Assembly: GCA_028695395.1 (NCBI GenBank)
Contig: JAQVJB010000042.1
Coordinates: forward strand, 1-13,819
Length of the DNA: 13,819 bases
Reading direction: 5' to 3'
DNA from: Actinomycetota bacterium
GTDB taxonomy: Bacteria; Actinomycetota; Humimicrobiia; Humimicrobiales; Humimicrobiaceae
The position numbers and the translations under genes were made by a program. Below are positions 13,773 to 13,819 of the stretch, piece after piece. The first letter of the stretch is position 1; each line of letters starts with the position of its first letter. The notes below the pieces were generated by a model, which saw only the letters and a list, made by a program, of their open reading frames with translations, was not told the origin of the DNA and made no database searches.

Positions 13773-13819
13773 ATGGATTTTCAGGAAATTATATTTAACT
13801 TACAAAAATACTGGTCTTC
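13773..13819 (+). CDS. glyQ: glycyl-tRNA synthetase alpha subunit, 5' end only
   Basis: Only the first 15 codons plus two bases are in the window; the gene runs off the right edge. The visible N terminus, M-D-F-Q-E-I-I-F-N-L-Q-K-Y-W-S, matches the start of bacterial GlyQ (F-Q-x-x-I-x-x-L-Q-x-Y/F-W), the catalytic subunit of the heterotetrameric glycyl-tRNA synthetase, which attaches glycine to tRNA-Gly. Its place after recO fits the known recO-glyQ-glyS order. It could instead be a fused alpha-beta GlyRS. No Shine-Dalgarno sequence precedes the ATG. Confidence 0.75.
   Translation, partial: MDFQEIIFNLQKYWS

Noticed and set aside
1..13819. Mobile element, CRISPR array, defence island or tRNA/rRNA gene
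   Set aside because: No transposase, integrase, regularly spaced repeat or structured RNA gene was seen apart from the TPP riboswitch; every large frame is a recognisable housekeeping family.

Overview
The window is a 13.8 kb stretch of AT-rich bacterial chromosome, roughly one third G+C by eye. It is densely packed with core housekeeping genes. I see no phage, transposon, CRISPR, toxin-antitoxin or defence genes, and no new multi-gene system. The interest lies in regulatory RNA, promoter layout, an altered aldolase active site and the gene order.

Left part (1-1763, minus strand): a thiamine operon. A promoter and a TPP riboswitch with its own intrinsic terminator precede thiN (thiamine pyrophosphokinase). 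thiN is followed by an ABC-transporter permease of the ThiX/SsuC type, probably for a thiamine precursor. Other transporter subunits would lie beyond the left edge.

Right part (1768-13819, plus strand): hrcA - dnaJ - rsmE - mtaB - hinT - phoH - pgpH - ybeY - GNAT acetyltransferase - era - deoC - recO - start of glyQ. The products cover heat-shock control and chaperoning (HrcA, DnaJ), rRNA and tRNA modification and ribosome maturation (RsmE, MtaB, YbeY, Era), nucleotide signalling and hydrolysis (PgpH, HinT), a PhoH ATPase, DNA repair (RecO), deoxyribose phosphate metabolism (DeoC) and tRNA charging (GlyQ). Several genes are separated by short gaps with their own promoter-like sequences, so this looks like a set of short transcription units rather than one operon.

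Organism: hrcA followed directly by dnaJ without grpE or dnaK, then rsmE, phoH, ybeY, era and recO, is the order known from Actinomycetota such as Mycobacterium. The low G+C, mtaB and a PgpH-type c-di-AMP phosphodiesterase are more typical of Bacillota. A low-G+C, deep-branching Actinomycetota-like or other Gram-positive lineage is my inference, not a firm assignment. Several genes (mtaB, recO, glyQ) lack a Shine-Dalgarno sequence and have a promoter-like sequence whose predicted start falls within a few bases of the start codon, suggesting leaderless transcripts.
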